DNA of 64,000 nucleotides from Muscardinus avellanarius. Taxonomy: Eukaryota > Chordata > Mammalia > Rodentia > Gliridae. The stretch is from assembly GCA_963383645.1 (NCBI GenBank), contig OY726557.1, positions 154,087,701-154,151,700 on the forward strand, read 5' to 3'. Below the pieces are notes generated by a model. The model made no database searches, had not been told where the DNA came from, and was given only the letters and a program-made list of their open reading frames with translations. Shown here piece after piece: positions 43,992-54,915 of the stretch (position 1 is the stretch's first letter; each line of letters opens with the position of its first letter). A program made the translations under genes and the position numbers.

Positions 43992-44452
43992 AAATCTAGT
44001 GGTTCATAACTCCTAAACGCTCAGTCTTTGTATTAAAAGTAAGCCTTATTGTTATAATGCATTGTAGAGGACTCCTTATAGAGCACAGGCATTTGTATTA
44101 TAATTTTTAAAAAGGTCTCTTTAAATAATTACAGTGTATTTTCTTTCAAATGTCATGGGTCACACCTTTATAGGAATAATTATAACCATTTTTGTAAAGA
44201 ATAAGATTTGTATAAAATAAAAAATAAATATGGTATTCAGTTTCTTATCATATTTGCATCATCAACCCTCTCATTTCACTTTTTTACCCATTCAGATTCT
44301 TTGTTGTGAAGATACCTTTTTTATTGTTGATGGTGGTAGCTATTTCATTTTTAGTTTTCTTCCTTCATATGTTTCTTATAAAATTTATGATACTGTAATG
44401 TTTTGTGAAAAAACATTTCTTAATTATACTTTGTTAAAGTAGAAATAGTCAT
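43992..44452. other. Unique DNA
   Basis: No gene; a 70-codon frame at 44,230 has no recognisable domain. Confidence 0.4.
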
Positions 44453-44673
44453 CATGGATATTTTGTGTGTGTGTGTGTGGTACTGGGGTTCCTGGAAGTC
44501 CTTCTACCCCTGGGCTATACTCCCAGACCTATTTTATACTTTTTTTAAATTTGGAAACAGGGTCTCTTAAGTTAGCATGGCTGGCTTCTAACCTGCGCGA
44601 TCCTCCTGTCTCCGCCTCCCAAGCGCTGGGATTACAAGCATGCACCACCATGTCTGGCTCACCATGGATATTT
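44453..44673 (-). mobile_element. Type 2 SINE with target duplication
   Basis: CATGGATATTT at 44,453-44,463 and 44,663-44,673. A short GT run (44,464-44,478), then TACTGGGGTTCCTGGAAGTC … GGGTCTCTTAAGTTAGC … CACCACCATGTCTGGC. Confidence 0.95.
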
Positions 44674-44952
44674 CTGCTGCCAGTCACAATCTAAATTATT
44701 TTTGGCAAAAATCATTTAGTTTACTTTTCGTAATTCAGCTTTTCTCTTTTGCACCAAAACAACATGAGACAAAGTACATTAATGCCTGTTAAGAAGGAGT
44801 TACAGCTATCATACATTTGAAATGTTATAATCTGTCTTTATGTAGTGATTTTATTATAAATTAGATTTAAATAAAATTTGAATAGTTATTACCAAAGATA
44901 TAATTTCTCTGATCATTTATTCCTTCTACTTAGAAATATGTAAAATTATATG
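44674..44952. other. Unique AT-rich DNA
   Basis: Nothing recognised. Confidence 0.4.
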
Positions 44953-44980
44953 GTTTTTTGTTTGTTTGTTTGTTTGTTTG
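44953..44980. repeat. (TTTG)n microsatellite
   Basis: About seven tetramers at the tail of the next SINE. Confidence 0.93.
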
Positions 44981-45178
44981 TGGTCCTGGAGGTAGAACCC
45001 AGAGGCTTTCTACCTCCGGGCTATATTCCCAGACCAATTTTCTATTTTATTTGGAAACAGGGTCTCACTAAGTTGCTGAGAGCCTCACTAAGTAGCAAAG
45101 GCTGGCTTCAAACCTGTGTGATCCTCCTGTCTCAGCCTCCCAAGCGCAGGGATTACAAGTATGCGCCACCATACCCGG
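44981..45178 (-). mobile_element. B1-ID SINE of intermediate type
   Basis: Tail resembles type 2 (GGCTTTCTACCTCCGGGCTA) but the middle is type 1-like (GGTCTCACTAAGTTGCTGAG). Such copies link the two subfamilies. Confidence 0.9.
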
Positions 45179-45338
45179 AAAATTAGATGTTTTAAAGTAA
45201 TATGTGACCAAAGTTTATTTTATTTTCTTAAGGTCTATATATAAAGAAAAACAATTTAAAAAAATAAAAGAATAAGTCTGAAATGTAAGTAGAGTTCTGG
45301 AGCTATGACTATAGAAGTCATCAAGATGGTATATATAT
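45179..45338. other. Unique spacer
   Basis: Nothing recognised. Confidence 0.4.
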
Positions 45339-45525
45339 GACTCCAGATAATGGAGGGGAAATATCAGCAAAGTTTAAATGGAAAGATAGGAGAAGAGGAA
45401 GGCTGATCTTGATTAATGAGGGTCTACATCTGAATATGTGTAAAATTATGAATATGACATGGTTACCCTGGACAATCATTGGTAGGAGGGGGGAAGGAAA
45501 AAAGGGGATGGGGGGGAGAGGGCAC

Positions 45526-45528
<3 letters not shown>
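45339..45528 (+). mobile_element. L1 3' UTR fragment, ending A, very well preserved
   Basis: GACTCCAGATAATGGAGGGG to GGGGAGAGGGCACCATA; nearly identical to the reverse of 24,110-24,310. Its own last bases are replaced by the CA array. Confidence 0.9.
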
Positions 45529-45583
<55 letters not shown>

Positions 45584-45585
45584 GT
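45529..45585. repeat. (CA)n(TA)n microsatellite
   Basis: About 20 CA units then about 6 TA units, between the L1 end and a SINE tail. Confidence 0.97.
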
Positions 45586-45761
45586 ATTGGTGGTACTGGG
45601 GTTCCTGGAAGCCCTTCTACCTCTGGGCTACACTCCCAGCCCTATTTTATACTTTTTTATTTTTGGAAACAGGGTCTCTTAAGCCAGCGCGTGAACCTGC
45701 GGGATCTTCCTGTCTCCGCCTCCCAAGCGCGGGGATTACAAGCGTGCGCCACCTCACCGGG
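45586..45761 (-). mobile_element. Type 2 SINE
   Basis: GGTGGTACTGGGGTTCCTGG … GTCTCTTAAGCCAGCGC … GCGCCACCTCACCGGGC, with a small deletion after the CCAGCG word. Confidence 0.92.
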
Positions 45762-45779
45762 CATCAAAATGATATTTTA

Positions 45780-46230
45780 AGTCAAGGAATAAATTTTGCA
45801 TAGATAAAAGAAGTGGTCCAGAGATCACAGGACCTTAATGCTAAGGGATCTGGAAAAGAATCATTAAAAGAGAATGATAACGAATGCCTAGTGCTGTAGG
45901 ATAGAAAGCATGCCAGTGATTTTCTAAAACCAACAAAAATATAAAGTGAAAAATTTTATGATAAGGTGTTCTTCAATGAAGTGAGTGCAAGAATTAAGCA
46001 TTTAGATGGAGTATGAAGACCACTGAGTTTAGACAACTGAGATCTTTCAGGACTTTGCAAGAACAGAGAAACTGTTAGTGGTAGTACTAGAAACATCTAG
46101 TAGTAAGGCAGGCATTGTTTTGCAGAGAAGAGGGAACATTATTGTGAATGTGATGGACTCGAGATAATAATGCATAAAGTAGTGAAAAAGGATCATTGAA
46201 ACAAACCAGCTAAAACTATTAAGTCTTCAA
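45780..46230 (+). mobile_element. Ancient mammalian repeat, part 2 (probable continuation)
   Basis: AAGAAGTGGTCCAGAGATCA, GAGTTTAGACAACTGAGATC and TTTGCAGAGAAGAGGGAAC follow the later part of the same old repeat pattern seen at 42.65-43.66 kb. Younger SINE and L1 insertions separate the two. Confidence 0.4.
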
Positions 46231-47739
46231 ATAATCCCCATCTTTGTATGTTTGGACATGAGAGCAAGTTCTTCTATCCAAGGACATAATTTGGAACCAA
46301 CTAATTGCTCTAGTTCTCCTAGGCTTTACAGTTTACCTTGGAAGATTTATAATTGGGATGAAAGATGCCTTAATCTATGCCACACTTGCATGTGACTTCA
46401 ATAGGATTTTTGTAGTTCATCTGAAAGAATACTGCAAAATCCACCCATACAGTGAGGTCTTTGGGGGTTCCAAGCTCTCTGGTAGAAAGGAGAAAGAAAT
46501 TATTTATTCAGATTTTCTAATAAATTGGTCTTAACTCTTGTGGCATTACCATGGCCTACTCCTATACCATTTCCTTCTCCACTGAAATTTCTTGAATAGG
46601 ATTTTACTCTTATACACACAGAACTACCTCTTCGGCTCTTTCTAAACAACTTTCTTCCTTCTTCTCTAACGTCTGCTGGGGCTTGTTTAGAATTTTCCCA
46701 CTCTCACTGTCTCTTGAAGTAGAAGTATCTTGCCTTTCCCGATGCCACTGTACTCATTCCTTTATATCATCATAAAACTATTTTATCATTTTCCCACCTT
46801 TGTATAGTATATATAGTGACTCTTTCAGTGGTAGTTTATTATATGACCATAGAAATTCATAATATATTAAACCCTCAGATCTTAACTACATAAGATCTAA
46901 TAACTATATATTAATTTAAAGACAGAAATTTAACTTTCACATGGGTACAAGCATAATATGATATTGACATAAAATAGAGCAGAAAGATTCATGAGTTTAT
47001 TAATAAGTTAATTAAATATGTAGTTTAATATGTAATTGAAGATAAAATTAATAATTCAAGAACTGGAATGTAAATATTTGAATAGTAAATTATTTCCATC
47101 ATAAAACTTTTTATTTGCATTATATAGTGGCTTAGCAATTACACATTGCTTTTATTATAAACTATGCTTTCAACTATTAGGACTTATTATGGGCTTTCAA
47201 AATTACTACTATGAGGAAAGACCAACTCGAAGCTGTGATATTGTAGTATAGGTGGCTTAACTATGTTCAAAATGTACACAGAATATAAAATCCAGGTATT
47301 CTGACAAATCAATGAATTAATCAGAATGGTACATGCATATGATGATGTTCCCCAATTTAGAAATCAGGGATATCTTACAGAACATATTAAGCAAAAAAAG
47401 ATGTGTTCTTGGAAAGTTCTTTACTTCAACAGTGATATAATCAATAATTAATGAGAGAGAAAGAGAGCCAGTGTCCAGAGATAGTATTGACATTTTCTGG
47501 TTTTTTTTTTACCTAATACAGTAAGCCCTACAGGTTTAACCTGCTAAGTATCTATTAAATCTAGCAGAAATTTTAAGTTGTTTTATTTTTTAATTTTCAT
47601 ATTGAAGATATGAATGGTTTACATATCATGTTTTCACTATTGAATCACTCTGAATTTGTTAATTATTTGCATCACTAAGTTATCTATCTTTACATTTCTT
47701 CTTCCTACTCAATATCTTTCATTCTAAAGAACTTCCTTT
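46231..47739. other. Unique DNA
   Basis: About 46,240-46,800 has more GC than its surroundings but no recognisable frame or repeat. The rest is AT-rich. Confidence 0.4.
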
Positions 47740-48020
47740 ATCATTTCTTATATAACAAGTCTCTTGGAGATACATTCTTTTAGCCACCATTTGCCTAAGA
47801 ATGTTTGTATTTTTCATTCTTTCTAAAATACAGCTTTGCTGGGTACAATATTATTAGTTGACATAGATTTTTTTCCTCTGTACTGAGAAATTCTCATGCT
47901 GCTCTTTCCTGACCTGTGGCATTTCTGCTAAGAAGACTACTATCAGGTGAATGAGATACCTCTGTTTGTTATTTATTCCTTTTTCTCTTGAAGCTTTGAA
48001 AATCTTTAATTTTTTTTAAC
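47740..48020 (-). mobile_element. Old L1 ORF1 C-terminal relic, minus strand
   Basis: AGCTTTGCTGGGTACAATAT, ACCTGTGGCATTTCTGCTAA and CCTTTTTCTCTTGAAGCTTT are the reverse of L1 ORF1 C-terminal codons (sense …YPAKLS… and …LSAE…). An ORF1-only HAL1 element is an alternative source. Confidence 0.45.
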
Positions 48021-50149
48021 CTTCGAGGCTGGATTATAAGGTATGTTGTGCTAAAATTAGATGAATTTCGCTCTTCTTAACCTGGATTGCTTGCGAAATC
48101 TGAGTAGCACCTTAATTTCATAGCTGAAAGGATATACACAGATTGGGGACGAGAGTGATTATGCCCAGTTCTACTCTGAGGTTACCAGTGATGGAAATTG
48201 GACCTCATGTTTGTCCCATTAGCACAGTGATTTCTGACTAACACTAAGGCCAATCTAGAAGCTGAGCTTTTTTTTATTTTTTTTTTCATACCCTATCTAT
48301 TGTGGGCCTGGTACTAGGGTCCAAGACAAAGTCATGTGCTAGCTTTTGTGTCCTACTACGCAGTGAATGGAGTCCTGTTCCTAACTATGGAGCTGAAGTT
48401 TTGAGGAGAGGTGGTGAAGGCAATAAGCTACTTGGTCTAAAAAGTGCTGGTGGCTCAGTATGTGGGTAGCGCCCTGAAAGTAAGGACCTTTTGTTCATCC
48501 AAGAGTTCCACTGTGGCCATCCTGGGATTCTTTAAAATCTAGGGCCTGAACTTCATTCTCCCTCCCTCTTCCAAATAAAAGGCATTTCTTTCCATGCTCA
48601 GATGCTCAGAGTTGGCATAAGGATAAAGAGACCACATTTTTCCTCCTTGCCTTCTTCAAACTGTCTGTTCCTTTGTGTTGTACTAAAGGTTGGCACTGTA
48701 ATCTCTCACCTGATGTCCTTAGCTGTCAGTGAAGGTCCTTTGGTATGTGAATAGCTGTTTAACTTCATGTGCCTGTGGGGAGGTGAACTCCACTGGATGT
48801 TTACAGCTATCTTGATAGACTTTTTTAAGTGTCTCTCTCTAATAACCCAAGCAGGTCAAATTCCACCACTGTCTGTTTTCCTAGTATCCAATTTAATTTT
48901 ATTGGTATAGTTATTTAAGTACTATTTTCCTTCTCCAGTTGATTGCTTCAAAATTTTTTCAAGGTGGAAAAATAATATAGATTTTAAAGATATAGAAAGT
49001 GAGGTTCCAAGAAATTGATATTTCAACAAAGATTTTCTGACTCAAGCTCAGTACCCATTTTATTATACAGGTGTCTGAATCACAAATACACCTTTCTTGT
49101 CAGAAGGTATATTTCTCTAGATGAAGAGAGAAATATTAATAAGTTTAATTAATTAGTTATTAGGCAATAGAAAAAATCTTAGATTTGCAATTCTACATTT
49201 AAATTTGATATTTTTCAATAAATTGCCTTAGGTGTACCAAATATTTCACATAGTCAATTTACTCTTCTTAGCAATTATTCCATGATCAGTATAATTAGCC
49301 TCCTTTTGAATATTAGAATAAGTTCTTCTAAGTATAAATGCCTTAACTAATTTCAACATAATACAAGACACTTGTAATAATAATAAACTAACTTGGAAAC
49401 TTCAATTAAGATGGTTCATTACAAAAGATATGCATTGCAACAACATAAATTTTATCTAAAGCATAAACAAACATATTTTTTACTGTCTCCAAAATTTCTG
49501 TGCTACTGGTATTAAAGTTGGATATCTATATTCTTTCTAAGTACTTCAAATAATTTTAATGTCCTATTTCTATTTTAGTGGATTTGGAAATTTATCATCT
49601 AACAAACCATAAGTAATTTGGATACTGAGAAGATAAATTTTGATGGTAAAAGATTAAGATAGGATGCGAAATTGGCTGAGTAACTAAGAAAGAAAGAATA
49701 GGAACTGGATGATCAGATTAGAGAAAATCAAAGACAGGGAAAGATTAAAGAAGAATATTAGCAACTTAAAGAACTAATTTAGGAAACAAGATTTTTATTG
49801 GAGAGAAAACTTAGCCTTACACAGTTTGACAATTGTCTATGTAAATTACACATAGGATCTAGTATATTAGGGTTTTTTTTTTAGTAATTTAATTATTGAT
49901 GACATATATCTAAGAAATAAATTTTTAAAGAAAATTAAGGATGCAAATGTGTAGTACAAAACTCATTAAATGCAAGCAAAAATTTCCCTAATGAACCTAA
50001 ATTAAGTTGGATACATGCAATACTTTGGATTACAAGTTGGTGGGAAAAAACCTAATATATTCAGTGTATGTGATGCAGTCATGTTAATGATGGTAATGAA
50101 AACCATAACTTCTGTAGGTCTTGACTTTTCTATTTTTAACGTTGCAGCC
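48021..50149. other. Unique DNA, possibly old L1-related at its start
   Basis: 48,030-48,850 is more GC-rich (GATGGAAATTGGACCTCATG, GGTAGCGCCCTGAAAG) and could continue the minus-strand L1 toward its 5' end, but I cannot match it. The remainder is plain AT-rich DNA. Confidence 0.35.
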
Positions 50150-50480
50150 TTAATATTGCATTAGCATATTTTTTCCATTTAATTTAGAAATGCATTTCTA
50201 GAAGTTGTAAATTGACATGACACTACTTCTTTTGCTTGGTAGTAACACCATGACTTCACGATCACTGACTATTTAACACTATGAAAACAGGATTTTAAAA
50301 GAAGCTCAGGCTTCTCTGTGTGCTTGCAAAATGCTAATGCAGCAACTGCCTGGAGTCTGCAGCCTTTTTTGGATTAAGGAGTAAAATGAAATTGAATGTG
50401 CATCTTCTCAACCTTACTTAATGGCTTATAAATCACTTGTAATCGAAAACAAAAATGCTTCTGTTCTATTTTGCAACCTA
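50150..50480. other. Candidate conserved non-coding segment
   Basis: A block with words such as GCAAAATGCTAATGCAG, CTTAATGGCTTATAAATC and GACTTCACGATCACTGAC. POU/homeodomain-like octamers and lack of repeats suggest a regulatory element, by texture only. Confidence 0.3.
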
Positions 50481-50639
50481 GAATTATATACTTTTAAAAT
50501 TTTTCCTCTGTCTCCACCTTTACTCAACAGACATTAATTACGTTCTGTTTAGTGCTGAATTCTATTAATTTTAAAGACATAGTCATAATTACAACAAAAA
50601 GGATTCTCACCAATCGGACCATCTAAGACAACTGAGTTA

Positions 50640-50740
50640 TTTAGACATTAGGAATCTATGCCCATGGGAGGTAAAGTGATTTGACCAAGGTCACACATCC
50701 TGACATTTACAAAGTCAAGTTTAGATCAACCTCTCATAAT
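50640..50740 (-). mobile_element. MIR relic
   Basis: GGGAGGTAAAGTGATTTGAC and CAAGGTCACACATCCTGAC match the reverse of the MIR core (…gaccttgggcaagtcac…). Confidence 0.65.
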
Positions 50741-50805
50741 AACCTGCTGCTGATTTTTTAAAAAATATCATTAATTTAGATAGGCCTGAGGATAAGTGTG
50801 TGCTT

Positions 50806-50848
50806 ATGTATGTATGTATGTATGTATGTATGTATGTGTGTGTGTGTT
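50806..50848. repeat. (TATG)n(TG)n microsatellite
   Basis: About eight TATG units then six TG units. Confidence 0.95.
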
Positions 50849-51128
50849 TCTACAACACAAAAATGAATTGCGAATGGGGAAGCTTCAAATGTATTAAGAA
50901 TTTCTATAGTAATGCAACTAATTGATTAGTTTTAGATTTACTGCTGTCAATTTAGCATACTTTGTCTCTGTGAATTCCATGAGTTCTTTTTTTATTGGGT
51001 TCTTTTCACATCGTTAAAATTTCTTCTAAATGTCATCCACTCCATTCATATGTGATAGATATTATACAAATGTTGATCATCTCTCAGTTCCTTTAGTTGA
51101 TATTTTCCTCTTTTAACATACGTGCAAT
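50849..51128. other. Unique DNA
   Basis: Nothing recognised. Confidence 0.4.
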
Positions 51129-51320
51129 TGGACATGTTGGCAATGCTTGTAATTTTAATACTTGTGAGGCTGAGATAGGAGGATCCCAGCTGCCAGGCCA
51201 GCCCCAGAAAATTAACTAAGATCACAACTTAGTGAGACCTTGTTTCCAAAATTAAAAAAATAGGGCTAGAGATGTAGCTAAGGGGTAAAATATCACTGAG
51301 TTCAACCCCCAATGCCACAA
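51129..51320 (+). mobile_element. B1-ID composite SINE, old copy
   Basis: TTGTGAGGCTGAGATAGGAG head, CTTAGTGAGACCTTGTTTCC, tail GATGTAGCTAAGGGGTAAAA, GAGTTCAACCCCCAATGCCA. Confidence 0.88.
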
Positions 51321-51544
51321 AAACAAAACAACAACAATAAAATGCAGTGGTACAAGTCTCAGCAGGACTCCCAAAATGACCTCTGTTAATTATTGATTTA
51401 CTATGCCTTCTAAGAAGTGTGTTATTGGTGTAATCATTTCAGCATAAATCATTGTAAATTTAGTTTACTTTAACTGATATATAAAATGTATATGTGTATG
51501 TAGTATAAACTTTAAAGTTGTCTGATCCCTCATTCTTTCATACC

Positions 51545-51700
51545 TTTTATTATTCAACCCTGCCAAATTTTTATTTATATACTGAGCTGCTACTGTACAC
51601 CTACTTTGTGGAAATTCACATAGATATAAAGATGAATAAAACATATGTCCTACTTTCTTAGAAGTTCCCAGTATTTGATCTGCTTGCCCTGCCATTATAT
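51545..51700 (+). mobile_element. Old L2/MIR-type relic
   Basis: TTTTTATTTATATACTGAGC, TACTGTACACCTACTTTGTG and ATAAAGATGAATAAAACATA echo the common '…tttattgagc…cctactatgtgcc…gatgaataaga' pattern. Confidence 0.4.
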
Positions 51701-51851
51701 TATTCAATGCAACTTTTACATCATGTTTCCAAGTTACAACACAGATCAGTAATATGCGCATATCTATTACAATAACCATGCTCTCATTCAGTGCATTTGC
51801 CTTTGTGGCTTGTATCGCTTATTTTCATTTCATTTTTGTGATATTTTATTT

Positions 51852-52041
51852 TATTTTTGTGGTACTAGGTATTGAACTCAGGAACATTGTACCTCTGAGC
51901 CATACTTCCACCCCTTTTACTTAGTTTTTTTTTTTTTAATAGTCTTACTAAGCTACCACAGTCTGTCCTTAACCTGAGACCCTCCTGTCTCAGCCTCCTG
52001 AGGAATGGGATTAGAGGTATGCAGCTACCATCTCTCTTGGC
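51852..52041 (-). mobile_element. B1-ID composite SINE, old copy
   Basis: TTTTGTGGTACTAGGTATTG tail, CACCCCTTTTACTTAG, CTCAGCCTCCTGAGGAATGG head side. Confidence 0.85.
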
Positions 52042-52077
52042 TTCTTGTGTCTTTATTAATCTCTCCCTAAGTGAAGC

Positions 52078-52288
52078 AGTGCAATATCGGTGGGTGTTAA
52101 ACAACAAGACTTCAGAGTCATCTTTCCTAAATAGACATGTGATTCTTTCTTTTTTATATATTCTGTCAGTGACCTTAGGAAAGACACATCATGTCTCTGA
52201 GCCTTATTTTCTTCACTAGAAAAAGAAAGTTAATATTAAAATATACTGCATAGGATTGTCAAGAAAATAAATTGAGTTATCATTTTTA
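52078..52288 (+). mobile_element. MIR element
   Basis: GACTTCAGAGTCATC, then CAGTGACCTTAGGAAAGACA, CATGTCTCTGAGCCTTATTT, TCTTCACTAGAAAAAG and ATAGGATTGTCAAGAAAATA follow the MIR consensus in order. Confidence 0.8.
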
Positions 52289-53487
52289 AAACATGTAGGT
52301 CAATGTTTGACTCCATAAATATTCTGTGTTGTATCAGTACTAGTTATATATACATTTATATTGGTAATAACATAACAAAATAAAAGTAATGTATAAATAA
52401 AAATTATTAACATGCAGAACAAAAATAATGTGTGCTGCATTAATAATAGTGATTATCTAGAAAATTAGAAATAGTTACTTTTTCTCCTTAAATATAAAAA
52501 ATCTCTTTGACTACTAATTTTTATTATAAATTATACAACTTATATTTCTTGAAATACCATGCAGTTATTTAATTGAAGTATTTACGTGATATTTGTACAG
52601 TTATCTTAATGTATATATCTAGAAAATTATATTTTATTCATAAGTTATATCTAACTTTTATGTAATATACTATCACTGAAGTGAGAAATGTATATAACAT
52701 AAAGATACAGAAACTTTGTTTTAGATGATTAATATGACAAAAATTAAATCTGTATAAAACAATGAGTTTTTTCATTTGCATGTAAATCATTTTCTTCCTA
52801 TTTTTCTCTCTTTCTTTCTTGCCTTTTTACTTGCCTCTTGTTTTGGGCCATCACTACAATTATTTTGTATTTTACATAGATATAACCATTGATATTCAAG
52901 TCTCATCTCATTATTATTTATATAAAAATTGATTATGAGTGCCAGTGTCAAATATAATGTTATGTAGAGCCTCCTTTTTCTTTCATTAGTTGGTCAAATA
53001 CTTATAAAGATTATTATTTTTCTAACAAATGGTTCATAGATATCAGAACATGTGGAACTCAGTGGGCTTCACTACTTTCACACAGGTCCACATATTCAAG
53101 CCTCTCTTTAGTATAGTTATATCAAAATAGACTATGATAGATTATGGTGAAACAGCAAAAATAAGCTGAAGATATACTGAATTTTGATATAATAAATATG
53201 TGCTTGTTTTTATTTTGTTAATTATAAAACAAATTAATTCACACATGCTTTAACGCCTGTTATTCGCAAAACTCCTTCCATAAATGTGGTTATTAGATGA
53301 TGAATCATTATGAAAAAACCAAACAAAATTTTGATTTGGGTTTTGCCTCCATAAAGTTTTCTGTTCTGGATAAAGCAAATCACAAATGTAACTCTCAAGT
53401 ATCACAATGAATATATAGACAGACAAATTTCTATCTATCATCCTTTACCTATCTGTCTATCTATATATCATCCCTATCAATTAATGT
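52289..53487. other. Unique AT-rich DNA
   Basis: No gene or recognised repeat; a short CTAT run near 53,430-53,470. Confidence 0.45.
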
Positions 53488-53676
53488 TTTGCAGTACTGG
53501 AAATTGAAGCCAGTGGTACCCTAACACTGAGCTAAGTTGCTAATTCTTTTTTTTTTTTAATTTTATTTTAAGATAGGGTCTTGCTAAGTTGCCAAGACAG
53601 GCTTGACATTGTGATCCTCCTCTCTCAGCCTCTTTAGTAGCTGGGACTACAGGCCTTTACCACCCCACCACGCTGT
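53488..53676 (-). mobile_element. B1-ID composite SINE, old copy
   Basis: GCAGTACTGGAAATTGAAGC tail, AGATAGGGTCTTGCTAAGTT, TAGCTGGGACTACAGGCC head side. Confidence 0.83.
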
Positions 53677-53683
53677 AGTAAAT

Positions 53684-53918
53684 AAAATTTAATTTTTTTG
53701 GAGGGGTGGTACTGGGGGTGGAATCCAGAGGCTTTCTACCTCCGGGCTATACCTCCAGACCTATTTTATACTTTATTTCGAAACAGGGTCTCACTAAGTT
53801 GCTGAGAGCTTCACTAAGTAGCTGAGGCTGGCTTCAGACCTGCGCGATCCTCCTGTCTCAGCCTCCCAAGCACGGGGATTACAAGCGTGCGCCACCACGC
53901 CCGGCAAAATTTAATTTT
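53684..53918 (-). mobile_element. Intermediate-type SINE with target duplication
   Basis: AAAATTTAATTTT at 53,684-53,696 and 53,906-53,918. Body: GGTACTGGGGGTGGAATCCA, GGTCTCACTAAGTTGCTGAG, GCGCCACCACGCCCGGC. Young-looking, with head nearly at consensus. Confidence 0.95.
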
Positions 53919-54648
53919 AATTAAATGAAATTTCCTGAAGTTGTCTTTATAGTTCAAATACAAATAGCCATTGTTTGGTTTGTTAGAAAAGTTAGCCAAA
54001 TTATCTATTTTTAATATAGTAGATAGTAGACAGCAGAAAATGATAGTAGATATTTGTATAAGTTTTATTTCTTTACGTGTCACCCTAGGAATAATCGTGA
54101 TATTTGCATAATGTACAAGATGTAAAACATCTTTATGTTTATCTCTTGCCTAGTAATAGTAAATTATTCACTCATTCGTATGAGTTTTGTCAAATGTAAT
54201 AAAATACTTTTAGAATTAATCAAACCATAGATGATATAAATCAATGAAATGTTAAGATTGAGACAAAAAATAACAATTCTGTAGAAAAGTTTAGTTTATG
54301 TTTTACCAAAAGGTACTGAATAGTGTTTCCAGTAATACCTAAGCAACACTTCACAATTAGTTCTCTAAAGCTATTCCTTGAATAATTTTTAGTGAAATTA
54401 AGTAAAATGTAGATAGAGGGGGTATTTAGCATAACCTGGCCAAAATTGGAATGGATTAAAAGAGAGAATTAAATTGTGACTGCTGTATATGTAATATGCA
54501 TACGAAAATTATTTTATGTCATTTGTGTAAGTTTAAGTCAATTTTCTGTTCTATGAAACTGTAAATTGATGATTTTTAAAAATTAGTATAAGATAAAAAT
54601 CAATGTCTAAGTCTTCGTTTACCCATTATGCCATTCAGGTCTTCATCT
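53919..54648. other. Unique AT-rich DNA
   Basis: Nothing recognised. Confidence 0.45.
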
Positions 54649-54915
54649 TCTTCCTTTATTAATTTGTTTGTTTGTTTGTTTGTTTGTTTGTTTGTTTGTT
54701 TTGCGGGTCTGGGGATGGAACCCAGGGGCATTTGACCTCCGAGCTATACCCCCTGCCCTATTTTTTTATTCTTTATTTTGAAACCGGGTCTCACTGAGTT
54801 GCAGAGGGCCTCACTAAGTAGCTGAGGCTGTCTGCGAACCACGATCCTCCAGGTCTCAGCATCCCGAATGCTGGGATTATAAGCGTGCGCCACCACACCC
54901 GGCTCTTCCTTTATT
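54649..54915 (-). mobile_element. Type 1 SINE with (TTTG)n tail and target duplication
   Basis: TCTTCCTTTATT at 54,649-54,660 and 54,904-54,915. The (TTTG)n run (54,662-54,700) is the expanded tail. Body from GCGGGTCTGGGGATGGAACC to CGCCACCACACCCGGC. Confidence 0.95.
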
